This document shows, in pieces, positions 1 to 7,255 of a DNA stretch of 64,000 nucleotides. The stretch comes from Rikenellaceae bacterium (lineage in GTDB: Bacteria; Bacteroidota; Bacteroidia; Bacteroidales; Rikenellaceae), in assembly GCA_015059925.1 (NCBI GenBank), contig SUZL01000011.1, positions 1 through 64,000 on the forward strand, given 5' to 3'. The notes under the pieces are model-generated. The model searched no databases. It saw nothing but the letters and a program-made list of their open reading frames with translations, and had not been told where the DNA came from. The position numbers and the translations under genes were made by a program. Within the stretch, counting starts at the first letter, position 1, and each line of letters begins with the position of its first letter.

Positions 1-425
1 GTAAAAAATATTAAAAGTTAAACATAAAAAAATATAAAATTGCCTTCTATTTATCTCCTCGCAAAAGCCCCTCAACATCAGCCACTTACACCCCGTTTTC
101 AGGTCTTAAATAGACCTCCGCAAAATCCAAAACGCAACTTGTTGATTATCAGATAGAAAAAAGAACGTGGAGAAAACAGACAATGAAATTATTCTCCACA
201 AGTCCTCCCCCTTTCGCCTACGGCCGTTACCTATATTTATTATATTGCCGTTCGCAGTCTCGCCCCAAAGTGCCTTCTCGCCCTCACGAAGTGCGGCTGA
301 ATCTACGTGCCACCCTCGCCGTCGCAAGTTTTTATGCTCAAAAGTGACCAAAAAATTGTTTTTGCCGCCAAAACTTGTTAAGTTTGTATCTAATAGATGA
401 TTTTGCTCAATTAAAAATTACAATT
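1..425. other. Non-coding left edge
   Basis: No gene is supported in this stretch. Short open frames on both strands have no family resemblance and overlap each other. Its right end holds the probable promoter of the beta-helix gene that starts at 426. Anything upstream lies outside the window. Confidence 0.6.
379..386 (+). promoter_or_regulatory. Bacteroidetes -7 box for the beta-helix gene
   Basis: TAAGTTTG fits the TAnnTTTG consensus. ATTG at 355-358 stands 20 bp upstream, as a -33 element (consensus TTTG) would. Transcription would begin near 393, about 33 bases before the ATG at 426. Confidence 0.5.
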
Positions 426-3401
426 ATGCGTACATTCCTCTCTACGTTGTTGGCGTGCCTTGCTTTTGTATGCTCGGCTTTTGCTCAAGGCGAATCTGTT
501 TATACAGAGCGTTTTGCCGATCCTAATGCGCTCTTCTTTACCCCCGAGGCATTCGGCTTCGAGGCGGGCACGAAGGCTGATGTGAGCGATGCTCTCCAGT
601 TGGCTATCAACTGCGTGAAGCAGGAGAAGAACTTCGGTACGCTCTACATCCCCGAAGGAAAATACTACATCTCAAAGACCATATATGTTCCCGGCGCTGT
701 GCGACTTATCGGCTACGGCAAGGAGCGCCCCGAGTTCATTTTGGCCAAGAATAGCCCTGCGTTCCAGAGCGAGGAGTGCTGGATGTTCTGGTTCACGGGC
801 GGCCTTGTGACTGCCGATCGCGCACCGAGCGATGCGGGTGCGGGCACATTTTATAGCGGTGTGTCGAACATCAACTTCCGCATCGAGAAGGGCAACCCGA
901 TGGCCATCGCCCTGCGCACGCACTACGCCCAGCACGGTGTTGTGAGCCACTGCGATATATATGCGGGTGACGGCTACGCCGGTCTGCGCGATGTGGGTAA
1001 CGAGATGGAGAATGTCCGCTTCTTTGGCGGTCGCTACGGCATCACTACGGGCCGCACCAGCCCGGGCTGGCCGATGATGATGGTCGATACCTATTTCGAG
1101 GGGCAGCGCGAGGCGGCTATCGTGTCGCGTAATGCGGGCCTGACGATCGTGAATATGGTGATTAAGAATGCGCCGCAGGGTGTTGTTCTGGAGCGTAACA
1201 CCACCGATCGTCTCTATATCGAGGCTTCGCAGATGGAGAACGTGCAGACGGCGTTGGTTTCGACCGTCGAGGACGAGGCGTGCAACCAGATCAACGTCAT
1301 CGATCTGCGTTGCAAGAACGTGCCGACGGTGTTGAGCCTGCCCACGAGTGGTCGTGCAACGACCTCGCAGCATAGGAGTTACATCGTTAAGGATCTCACC
1401 TACGGCCTTGTGAGCGCCCAGATGGGTGCCGATTCGGATTATGCGCTGACGTGCGCCATCGAGCCCGTGGCCGATTTCAAGGCTTCGTACGCGCGCACAA
1501 TTCCCGCTCTGCCGCCTATGGGAGAGTGGGTTAGCGTTCTCGATTTCGGCGCGAAGGGCGACGGCGTGAGCGACGATACGGAGGCTATCTGTCGTGCTAT
1601 CGCAGCGGCCGACAATGTCTATTTCCCCGAGGGCTGGTATCGCATCTCGGAGGGTTTGAAGCTGCGCGAGAAGAGCGCACTTATCGGTATGCATCCCTTT
1701 GCTACACAGCTTGTTCTAACGGAGAGTACCCCCGCCTTCAGCGGCTTTGGCTCGCCCGTGGCGATGGTGGAGACCTCGCAGGGGGCAGATAATATCATTA
1801 ATGGAATCGGCATCTCAACGGGCGGATATAACAATCGTGCCGTAGGTGTGAAGTGGACGGCGGGCGAGCGATCGCTGCTTAACGATGTTAAGTTCGTAGG
1901 CGGTCACGGCACTATGGCACGTCCCAACCCCAATGCTCAAGGCTCGCAGCGTCGCGCAGCACGCGCCATCAGCTCTCCGACCAACCCCGTAGCGCATCAG
2001 GGCTTGGATCAGGCGTGGGATAACCAGTATTGGAGCCTATGGATCACCGATGGCGCAGGCGGAACAATCAAGGATATCTGGACAGCCAACACCTACGCCG
2101 CAGGTGGCATATATATCAGCAACACTTCGGCCGAGGGCCGCATCTACGCCATCTCGATCGAGCATCATGTTCGCTCGGAGGCGCGTATGCGTAACGTGCG
2201 AAATTGGAAGATCTACGCAATGCAGTTCGAGGAGGAGAGCCGCGAGGGTAAGGATTGCGTCAGCCTTGTGATGGACAACTGCGAGAATCTCCGTTTCGCC
2301 AACACTTGGTTCTATCGCGTCATTCGCGTCAATACCCCGCGCGACTACGGTATGTTGGTGTCTAACAGCCGCAACATCGACTTCCGCAATATGCGTTGCT
2401 GGACGCAGGTGCTCTACCTCACGGCCGCAACGGCCTACGATGCCAACAAGAACCTCTCAATCTTCCCCAACGACTTCGCTCGTGCCGTAATTACGGGTGA
2501 TGAGCCGAGCCGCCGAGAGGCGGGAGCAGTGGGCGATGTGGTGAAGATCGGTCAGGGCTACACCTTTGCAACGGGAGCTGTGGCCGACAGCCGCGGAAAT
2601 GTCTATTTCTGTGAGAATCAGCTTAAGAAAGTCTATAAGTGGGATGCCGCAACGGGTGCCGTAAGTCTGCTTGCCGACTACCCGTGGAAACCCTTCTCGC
2701 TGGCAGTCGATACCGAGGATAATCTGATTGTCATCTGCCGCTACGATCCCCAGCCGGGACGTATGGTCGATGGCCGTCAGGAGACGGTGGGAAAACTCCC
2801 CGACGATAATCCGATGTATAGCAGCTGGGGCAATGGCGGCTGGGCGGCTCTGGCCTACGCCATCGACCTGAAGACCGAGGGTGATACGATGATACCGCTC
2901 GAGCGCGTCGCAACATTGAGCGTCTCATCGCCCAAGCGCGTGATTCTGCCGACGCATCGCTGGCGCGACGACTTCGAGAAGGTCGTGCAGGCTATGCCCA
3001 CGACGAGTTTCCTCGCTCCCGATGGCGTAACCATCATCCCCGAGACCTACGATCTGGGCCGCTCGGTGCAACTCTTTGCCGTTGAGCCCGGGCAGTCGGA
3101 GCCTGTATATGTGGCGTGGGAGGATCCCAAAACCACCGCAAAGTATAAGGTCGAGGCCGATGGCCGCCTGACTCGCCTTGAGGGGCAGCCCATCAAACGC
3201 GGCGAGTATGGTCTGGCGGTGGATGGCGAGGGTAAATTGTATCTGGCCGAGGGCCAAATCTTCATTTATGATCAAAGTGGCAAGGTTGTGGATAAGATCG
3301 ACGTTGAGGAGCGCCCGCTCTCGATCGCCTTTGGCGGCAAACAGGGCGAGGAACTCTTCATTACCACCAACAGATCGCTTTATAAAGTAAAAGTTAAATA
3401 A
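426..3401 (+). CDS. Secreted pectate-lyase-like beta-helix protein with C-terminal propeller-like domain
   Basis: A 991-residue exported protein, probably acting on polysaccharide. The ATG at 426 was chosen over an earlier in-frame ATG at 375 because it starts directly with a signal peptide (MRTFLSTLLACLAFVCSAFAQG). The mature part has two right-handed beta-helix segments. The second opens with DFGAKGDGVSDDTEA, the N-terminal signature of the pectate lyase 3 / GH28-like superfamily. The last 270 or so residues (from about VGDVVKIGQGYTFATG) have repeated short strands of the SMP-30/NHL propeller type, for example GLAVDGEGKLYLAEG. Substrate and catalytic residues cannot be read from sequence. 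It leads a same-strand run with msrA, glnA and proC, with msrA only 6 bases downstream. The family call is firm; the substrate is unknown. Confidence 0.8.
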   Translation: MRTFLSTLLACLAFVCSAFAQGESVYTERFADPNALFFTPEAFGFEAGTKADVSDALQLAINCVKQEKNFGTLYIPEGKYYISKTIYVPGAVRLIGYGKERPEFILAKNSPAFQSEECWMFWFTGGLVTADRAPSDAGAGTFYSGVSNINFRIEKGNPMAIALRTHYAQHGVVSHCDIYAGDGYAGLRDVGNEMENVRFFGGRYGITTGRTSPGWPMMMVDTYFEGQREAAIVSRNAGLTIVNMVIKNAPQGVVLERNTTDRLYIEASQMENVQTALVSTVEDEACNQINVIDLRCKNVPTVLSLPTSGRATTSQHRSYIVKDLTYGLVSAQMGADSDYALTCAIEPVADFKASYARTIPALPPMGEWVSVLDFGAKGDGVSDDTEAICRAIAAADNVYFPEGWYRISEGLKLREKSALIGMHPFATQLVLTESTPAFSGFGSPVAMVETSQGADNIINGIGISTGGYNNRAVGVKWTAGERSLLNDVKFVGGHGTMARPNPNAQGSQRRAARAISSPTNPVAHQGLDQAWDNQYWSLWITDGAGGTIKDIWTANTYAAGGIYISNTSAEGRIYAISIEHHVRSEARMRNVRNWKIYAMQFEEESREGKDCVSLVMDNCENLRFANTWFYRVIRVNTPRDYGMLVSNSRNIDFRNMRCWTQVLYLTAATAYDANKNLSIFPNDFARAVITGDEPSRREAGAVGDVVKIGQGYTFATGAVADSRGNVYFCENQLKKVYKWDAATGAVSLLADYPWKPFSLAVDTEDNLIVICRYDPQPGRMVDGRQETVGKLPDDNPMYSSWGNGGWAALAYAIDLKTEGDTMIPLERVATLSVSSPKRVILPTHRWRDDFEKVVQAMPTTSFLAPDGVTIIPETYDLGRSVQLFAVEPGQSEPVYVAWEDPKTTAKYKVEADGRLTRLEGQPIKRGEYGLAVDGEGKLYLAEGQIFIYDQSGKVVDKIDVEERPLSIAFGGKQGEELFITTNRSLYKVKVK

Positions 3402-3407
3402 CACACT

Positions 3408-3911
3408 ATGAAAGAGATATATCTTGCTGGCGGTTGCTTCTGGGGCACGCAGCACTTCCTGAAGCAGATTCGTGGCGTCGTGGCCACCCGCACGGGCTAT
3501 GCCAACGGCTCGACCGAAGATCCTACCTACGAGCAGGTCTATACCGACTCTACGGGCTATGCCGAGACGGTGGCTGTCGAGTATGATCCTACGGAGGTGT
3601 CGTTGGAGCTGCTGCTCGACCTCTATTTCCGCACCATCGATCCTACGTCGCTCAATCGTCAGGGCGAGGACTCGGGCACGCGCTACCGCACGGGCATCTA
3701 TTACACCTCGGAGGAGGATCTGCCCACGATTAGGGCCGTGATGGAGCGCGAGTCGGCCAAGTACGCAGAGCCGATCGTGGTTGAGGTAGAACCCCTAAAA
3801 AAATTCTACTCGGCCGAGGAGTACCATCAGGATTATCTGGATAAGAATCCTGCGGGCTACTGCCACATCCCCGTGGCGTTGATGGAGTATGCCCGCGAGG
3901 CAAATAAATAG
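3408..3911 (+). CDS. msrA: Peptide-methionine (S)-S-oxide reductase MsrA
   Basis: 167 residues, normal for a single-domain MsrA. It reduces the S epimer of methionine sulfoxide in oxidised proteins. The catalytic motif GCFWG lies at residues 9-13 with the nucleophile Cys10, and the typical GYANG, YRTGIYY and AEEYHQDYL blocks follow in order. No MsrB domain is fused. It starts 6 bases after the beta-helix gene and ends 25 bases before glnA, so it is probably co-transcribed, though no functional link is obvious. Recycling cysteines near the C terminus are not clear; the only late Cys is in GYCHIPVAL. Confidence 0.95.
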   Translation: MKEIYLAGGCFWGTQHFLKQIRGVVATRTGYANGSTEDPTYEQVYTDSTGYAETVAVEYDPTEVSLELLLDLYFRTIDPTSLNRQGEDSGTRYRTGIYYTSEEDLPTIRAVMERESAKYAEPIVVEVEPLKKFYSAEEYHQDYLDKNPAGYCHIPVALMEYAREANK

Positions 3912-3936
3912 TTATCAATCAAAAACAACCTGCGAT

Positions 3937-5439
3937 ATGAATAAAGAATTGGAATTAAGCCCCAATCGGCTCGTAGCCTATCTGGGCAAGCCCTGCAAGG
4001 CCTTTACTAAGGCCGACATCGTACGCTATATCAAGGAGAACGACATCCGTATGGTCAATTTTATGTACCCTGCGGGCGATGGCCGTCTGAAGACCTTGAA
4101 TTTCGTGATCAATAACGCCGCCTACCTCGACGCTATCCTGACGTGCGGCGAGCGTGTCGATGGCTCGAGCCTCTTCCCCTTCATCGAGGCTGGCAGCAGC
4201 GACCTCTACGTCCTGCCGCGCTTCTCGACCGCCTTTGTCGATCCCTTTGCCGAGATACCTACGCTCTCGATGCTCTGTTCTTACTTCAATAAGGATGGCG
4301 AGCCGTTGGAGAGCTCTCCCGAGAATACACTCCGCAAGGCGTGCCGCGCCTTCCGCGATGTTACGGGGATGGAGTTTCAGGCTATGGGCGAGCTGGAGTA
4401 CTACGTCATTGCCCCCGACTGCGAGCTCTTCCCCGCAACCGACCAGAAGGGCTACCACGAGTCGGCTCCCTACGCCAAGTTCAACGAGTTCCGCACCGAG
4501 TGTATGGCCTACATCGCACAGGCGGGTGGCCAGATCAAATACGGCCACTCGGAGGTGGGTAACTTTACCATCGACGGCAAGATATACGAGCAGAACGAGA
4601 TTGAGTTCCTGCCCGTTGCAGCGGAGGATGCGGCCGATCAGCTGATGATCGCCAAGTGGATCATCCGCAATCTCGCCTTCCAGTACCGCTACGACATCAC
4701 CTTCGCCCCGAAGATTACGGCCGGCAAGGCTGGCTCGGGCCTGCACGTTCATATGCGTATCGTGAAGGACGGCCAAAACCAGATGCTCGACGGCGGTGTG
4801 CTCTCCGCAACGGCGCGCAAGGCTATCGCTGGTATGATGGAGCTCGCACCCTCGATTACGGCCTTCGGCAACACCAATCCCACCTCATACTTCCGCCTTG
4901 TGCCTCATCAGGAGGCCCCGACCAACATCTGCTGGGGCGACCGTAACCGCTCCGTGCTGGTGCGTGTGCCGCTGGGCTGGGCAGCCAAGAGCGATATGTG
5001 TCGCATTGCCAACCCGTTGGAGGCGGAGAGTCGCTACGACACTTCGCAGAAGCAGACCGTCGAGATGCGTTCGCCCGATGGCTCGGCCGATGTCTATCAG
5101 CTCATCGCAGGTCTGGCCGTAGCGTGCCGTCACGGCTTTGAGATGGAGAATGCGTTGGAGGTGGCCGATGCAACCTACGTCAATGTCAATATTCACAAGA
5201 AGGAGAATGAGGCCAAGCTCCTTTCGCTTCGTCAGTTGCCCGACAGCTGCGAGGCTTCGGCTGCTTGTCTGGAGAGCCAACGCGCTGTGTTCGAGAAGTA
5301 TAATGTATTCAGCGCGGCTATGATCGACGGCATTATCCGCCGTCTGCGCTCGTACGAGGATGGTCATTTGAGAGCCGAGATTGGCGAGGATAGGGAGCAG
5401 ATGCTCGCCCTTGTGAAACGTTATTTCCACTGTGGATAG
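3937..5439 (+). CDS. glnA: Glutamine synthetase
   Basis: 500 residues from the ATG at 3937. An earlier in-frame ATG at 3889 would overlap msrA and adds a non-conserved leader. The enzyme makes glutamine from glutamate, ammonia and ATP. Visible family blocks: the beta-grasp region with PAGDGRLKTLNF, the catalytic block with GSGLHVHM, the NPTSYFRLVPHQEAP segment that matches the NPTxxSYKRLVPG signature, CWGDRNRS, and EMRSPDGSADVYQLIAG. The size and blocks fit the GSI-like class rather than the roughly 730-residue type III enzymes common in Bacteroidetes. The Tyr-adenylylation segment of enterobacterial GSI is not evident. It is followed one base later by proC, giving a small glutamate-family amino acid cluster. 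Confidence 0.92.
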   Translation: MNKELELSPNRLVAYLGKPCKAFTKADIVRYIKENDIRMVNFMYPAGDGRLKTLNFVINNAAYLDAILTCGERVDGSSLFPFIEAGSSDLYVLPRFSTAFVDPFAEIPTLSMLCSYFNKDGEPLESSPENTLRKACRAFRDVTGMEFQAMGELEYYVIAPDCELFPATDQKGYHESAPYAKFNEFRTECMAYIAQAGGQIKYGHSEVGNFTIDGKIYEQNEIEFLPVAAEDAADQLMIAKWIIRNLAFQYRYDITFAPKITAGKAGSGLHVHMRIVKDGQNQMLDGGVLSATARKAIAGMMELAPSITAFGNTNPTSYFRLVPHQEAPTNICWGDRNRSVLVRVPLGWAAKSDMCRIANPLEAESRYDTSQKQTVEMRSPDGSADVYQLIAGLAVACRHGFEMENALEVADATYVNVNIHKKENEAKLLSLRQLPDSCEASAACLESQRAVFEKYNVFSAAMIDGIIRRLRSYEDGHLRAEIGEDREQMLALVKRYFHCG

Positions 5440-5440
5440 T

Positions 5441-6238
5441 ATGAAGGTAGCAATCATTGGAGCAGGAAATATGGGCGGTGCCATCGCCCGAGGCCTTGTG
5501 CGCTCGGGTGTGATCACGCCCGCCGATATGGCCCTGACGGTTAAGTCGGAGGTATCCTTGAAGGATCTGCGTAAGCAGAATGCGGAGTGGAAGCTCTCGA
5601 CCGACAACCGTGAGGCTGTCGAGCAGGCCGATGTTGTGATTCTGGCCGTTAAGCCGTGGCTTATGGAGGAGGTCATAGCGGGTTTGCGCGATAGCCTTAG
5701 CCTTGATCGACAGATTGTTGTCTCCGTTGCCGCAGGCCCGACGCTCGACGATCTGCGTCGTTGGCTTAGGGCGGATGAGGTGGCCTCGGCAGCTGTATTT
5801 AGGGCTATCCCCAATACGGCCGTTGAGGTTATGAGCGGCGTTACGTTCCTCTCCGAACGTGGCGCAAGCGAGGAGCAGCGTTTAGCGGTGAAGATACTCT
5901 TTTCGTCGCTCGGCTATGCGACCTTTGTCGATGAGAGCCGTATCGAGGCGGGTATGGCATTGGCCTCGTGTGGCATAGCCTTCGCTATGCGATACATCCG
6001 CGCCTCGGCCGAAGGTGGGGTAGAGCTCGGCCTCTATCCTAAAGATGCACAGCGCATTGCAGCCCTGACGGTCAAGGGTGCTGCCGAACTGTTGCTACAC
6101 AGTGGCAACCACGCCGAGGAGGAGATCGACAAGGTAACCACCCCGGGCGGTATTACCATTCGCGGACTTAATGAGATGGAGCACGCGGGATTTTCGTCGG
6201 CTGTAATCCGAGGTTTGAAGGCTTGCGTAAAAAAATAG
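5441..6238 (+). CDS. proC: Pyrroline-5-carboxylate reductase ProC
   Basis: 265 residues, the usual ProC length. It catalyses the last step of proline synthesis, NAD(P)H reduction of pyrroline-5-carboxylate. The N terminus MKVAIIGAGNMGGAIARGL is the Rossmann GxGxxG motif. The C-terminal helical dimer domain carries VTTPGGITIRGLNEME, matching the ProC signature around TPGGtT. The ATG at 5441 is used; a GTG nine bases upstream would overlap the glnA stop. Close spacing to glnA suggests co-transcription. A strong hairpin follows at 6274-6297. Confidence 0.95.
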   Translation: MKVAIIGAGNMGGAIARGLVRSGVITPADMALTVKSEVSLKDLRKQNAEWKLSTDNREAVEQADVVILAVKPWLMEEVIAGLRDSLSLDRQIVVSVAAGPTLDDLRRWLRADEVASAAVFRAIPNTAVEVMSGVTFLSERGASEEQRLAVKILFSSLGYATFVDESRIEAGMALASCGIAFAMRYIRASAEGGVELGLYPKDAQRIAALTVKGAAELLLHSGNHAEEEIDKVTTPGGITIRGLNEMEHAGFSSAVIRGLKACVKK

Positions 6239-6271
6239 TTATTGTTATACAATTTCTTGAAGAGATAAAGA

Positions 6272-6305
6272 TGGAGGGTGCCTTTCGGGACACCCTCTCT
6301 TATTT
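6272..6305. terminator. Bidirectional terminator between proC and the patatin gene
   Basis: GAGGGTGCC at 6274-6282 pairs with GGACACCCTC at 6288-6297 (one bulged A) around a short loop, followed by TCTCTTATTT. It lies between convergent genes ending at 6238 and 6300. Confidence 0.75.
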
Positions 6306-7166
6306 CATAAAATCTATCTTCGCAGCGCACTCATACCCCTCGTCATATAGGTCGAGCAGCTTGCGCGTGTCGCGCTCCATTCGATCCACCACGATGGGCC
6401 GCTCGGGCCTCAGAACCGTAATCTCGCCCTGCTGCTCCAATCTCTCAACCAACTCTATCTGCTCGTTATACAATAAGTTGCGATGTCGGATGGCCTCCCG
6501 TAGGGCGGGGTAGCGCAGATAGAACGGCGGAGGCACCGTGCCCCTCTTATTAGGTTTGCGGTAGCCCTTGTTGCGCGTCAGTACGACTACATTATTATCG
6601 AAGCCCAACTCGCGGGCACGCCGTAGCGGAATCGAGTCGGCAATGCCACCATCGAGCATCGGCTCGCCATCGACCTTCGCTATGGGGCAGACAAAGGGCA
6701 GACTGCTCGAGGCCTTCACGATGTCGATTATCCGTCGCGGATCGTGCTTCTCGTCGTAGTATCGGGCGCATCCCGTGCGGCAGTCGGTCGTTACCATCTC
6801 GTACCGCTCCTCGCATTGCGCGAAAGCGGGGTAGTCGTAGGGGATAATCTTCTCGGGAAAGGTGTGAAAGAGCAGATCGAAATCCATAATGTTCCCCTTC
6901 AGCAGCAGGTGTTTGAAGCTTATGTAGCGATACTTCTCCATCAGGTCGATGGTGCTGAACTTGGCTCTGCCGCGTTGCCCCGACATATAGGAAAGACCGT
7001 TGCACGCACCCGCGCTCACGCCGATCGTGTAGGGGAAACGAATACCTCTATCCATCAGATTGTCAAGCACTCCGCAGGTGAATACACCTCTCATCCCGCC
7101 ACCCTCGAGAATCAATCCCGAGCGCGATGTTATCTCAACCCTTTTTCGTTCCATATCTCTCTGCAT
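6300..7166 (-). CDS. Patatin-like phospholipase
   Basis: 288 residues. It is a serine lipase of the patatin family (RssA/YjjU-like), expected to hydrolyse acyl esters of lipids. All three family motifs are visible: the oxyanion loop GGGMRG at residues 22-27, the nucleophile elbow GVSAG with Ser51, and the catalytic Asp172 in LDGGIADSIP. No signal peptide, so probably cytoplasmic or peripheral. Codon 5 is also ATG (7154); it gives MERKRVEITSRSG, closer to the usual family start, so the true start may be 12 bases in. It is convergent with proC and divergent from the GH2 gene. Confidence 0.88.
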   Translation of the reverse strand: MQRDMERKRVEITSRSGLILEGGGMRGVFTCGVLDNLMDRGIRFPYTIGVSAGACNGLSYMSGQRGRAKFSTIDLMEKYRYISFKHLLLKGNIMDFDLLFHTFPEKIIPYDYPAFAQCEERYEMVTTDCRTGCARYYDEKHDPRRIIDIVKASSSLPFVCPIAKVDGEPMLDGGIADSIPLRRARELGFDNNVVVLTRNKGYRKPNKRGTVPPPFYLRYPALREAIRHRNLLYNEQIELVERLEQQGEITVLRPERPIVVDRMERDTRKLLDLYDEGYECAAKIDFMK

Positions 7167-7180
7167 CCTCCAAAATTATA

Positions 7181-7188
7181 CAAAAATA
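7181..7188 (-). promoter_or_regulatory. Possible -7 box for the patatin gene
   Basis: TATTTTTG on the minus strand fits TAnnTTTG, but it leaves a leader of only about 8-20 bases before the ATG at 7166 or 7154. A second match, TAATTTTG, overlies 7171-7178. No -33 partner stands out. Confidence 0.35.
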
Positions 7189-7220
7189 GGTATTTTAGGA
7201 ATAATAAGAGCCAAAAAGAT

Positions 7221-7228
7221 TATCTTTG
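7221..7228 (+). promoter_or_regulatory. -7 box for the GH2 gene
   Basis: TATCTTTG fits TAnnTTTG. A start near 7235 gives a leader of about 20 bases to the ATG at 7256. Confidence 0.5.
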
Positions 7229-7255
7229 TACCATTCATAACCAAAAAATATCCCT

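Noticed and set aside
672..1694. A 340-codon open frame on the minus strand
   Set aside because: Antisense shadow of the beta-helix gene, which has a signal peptide and family motifs.
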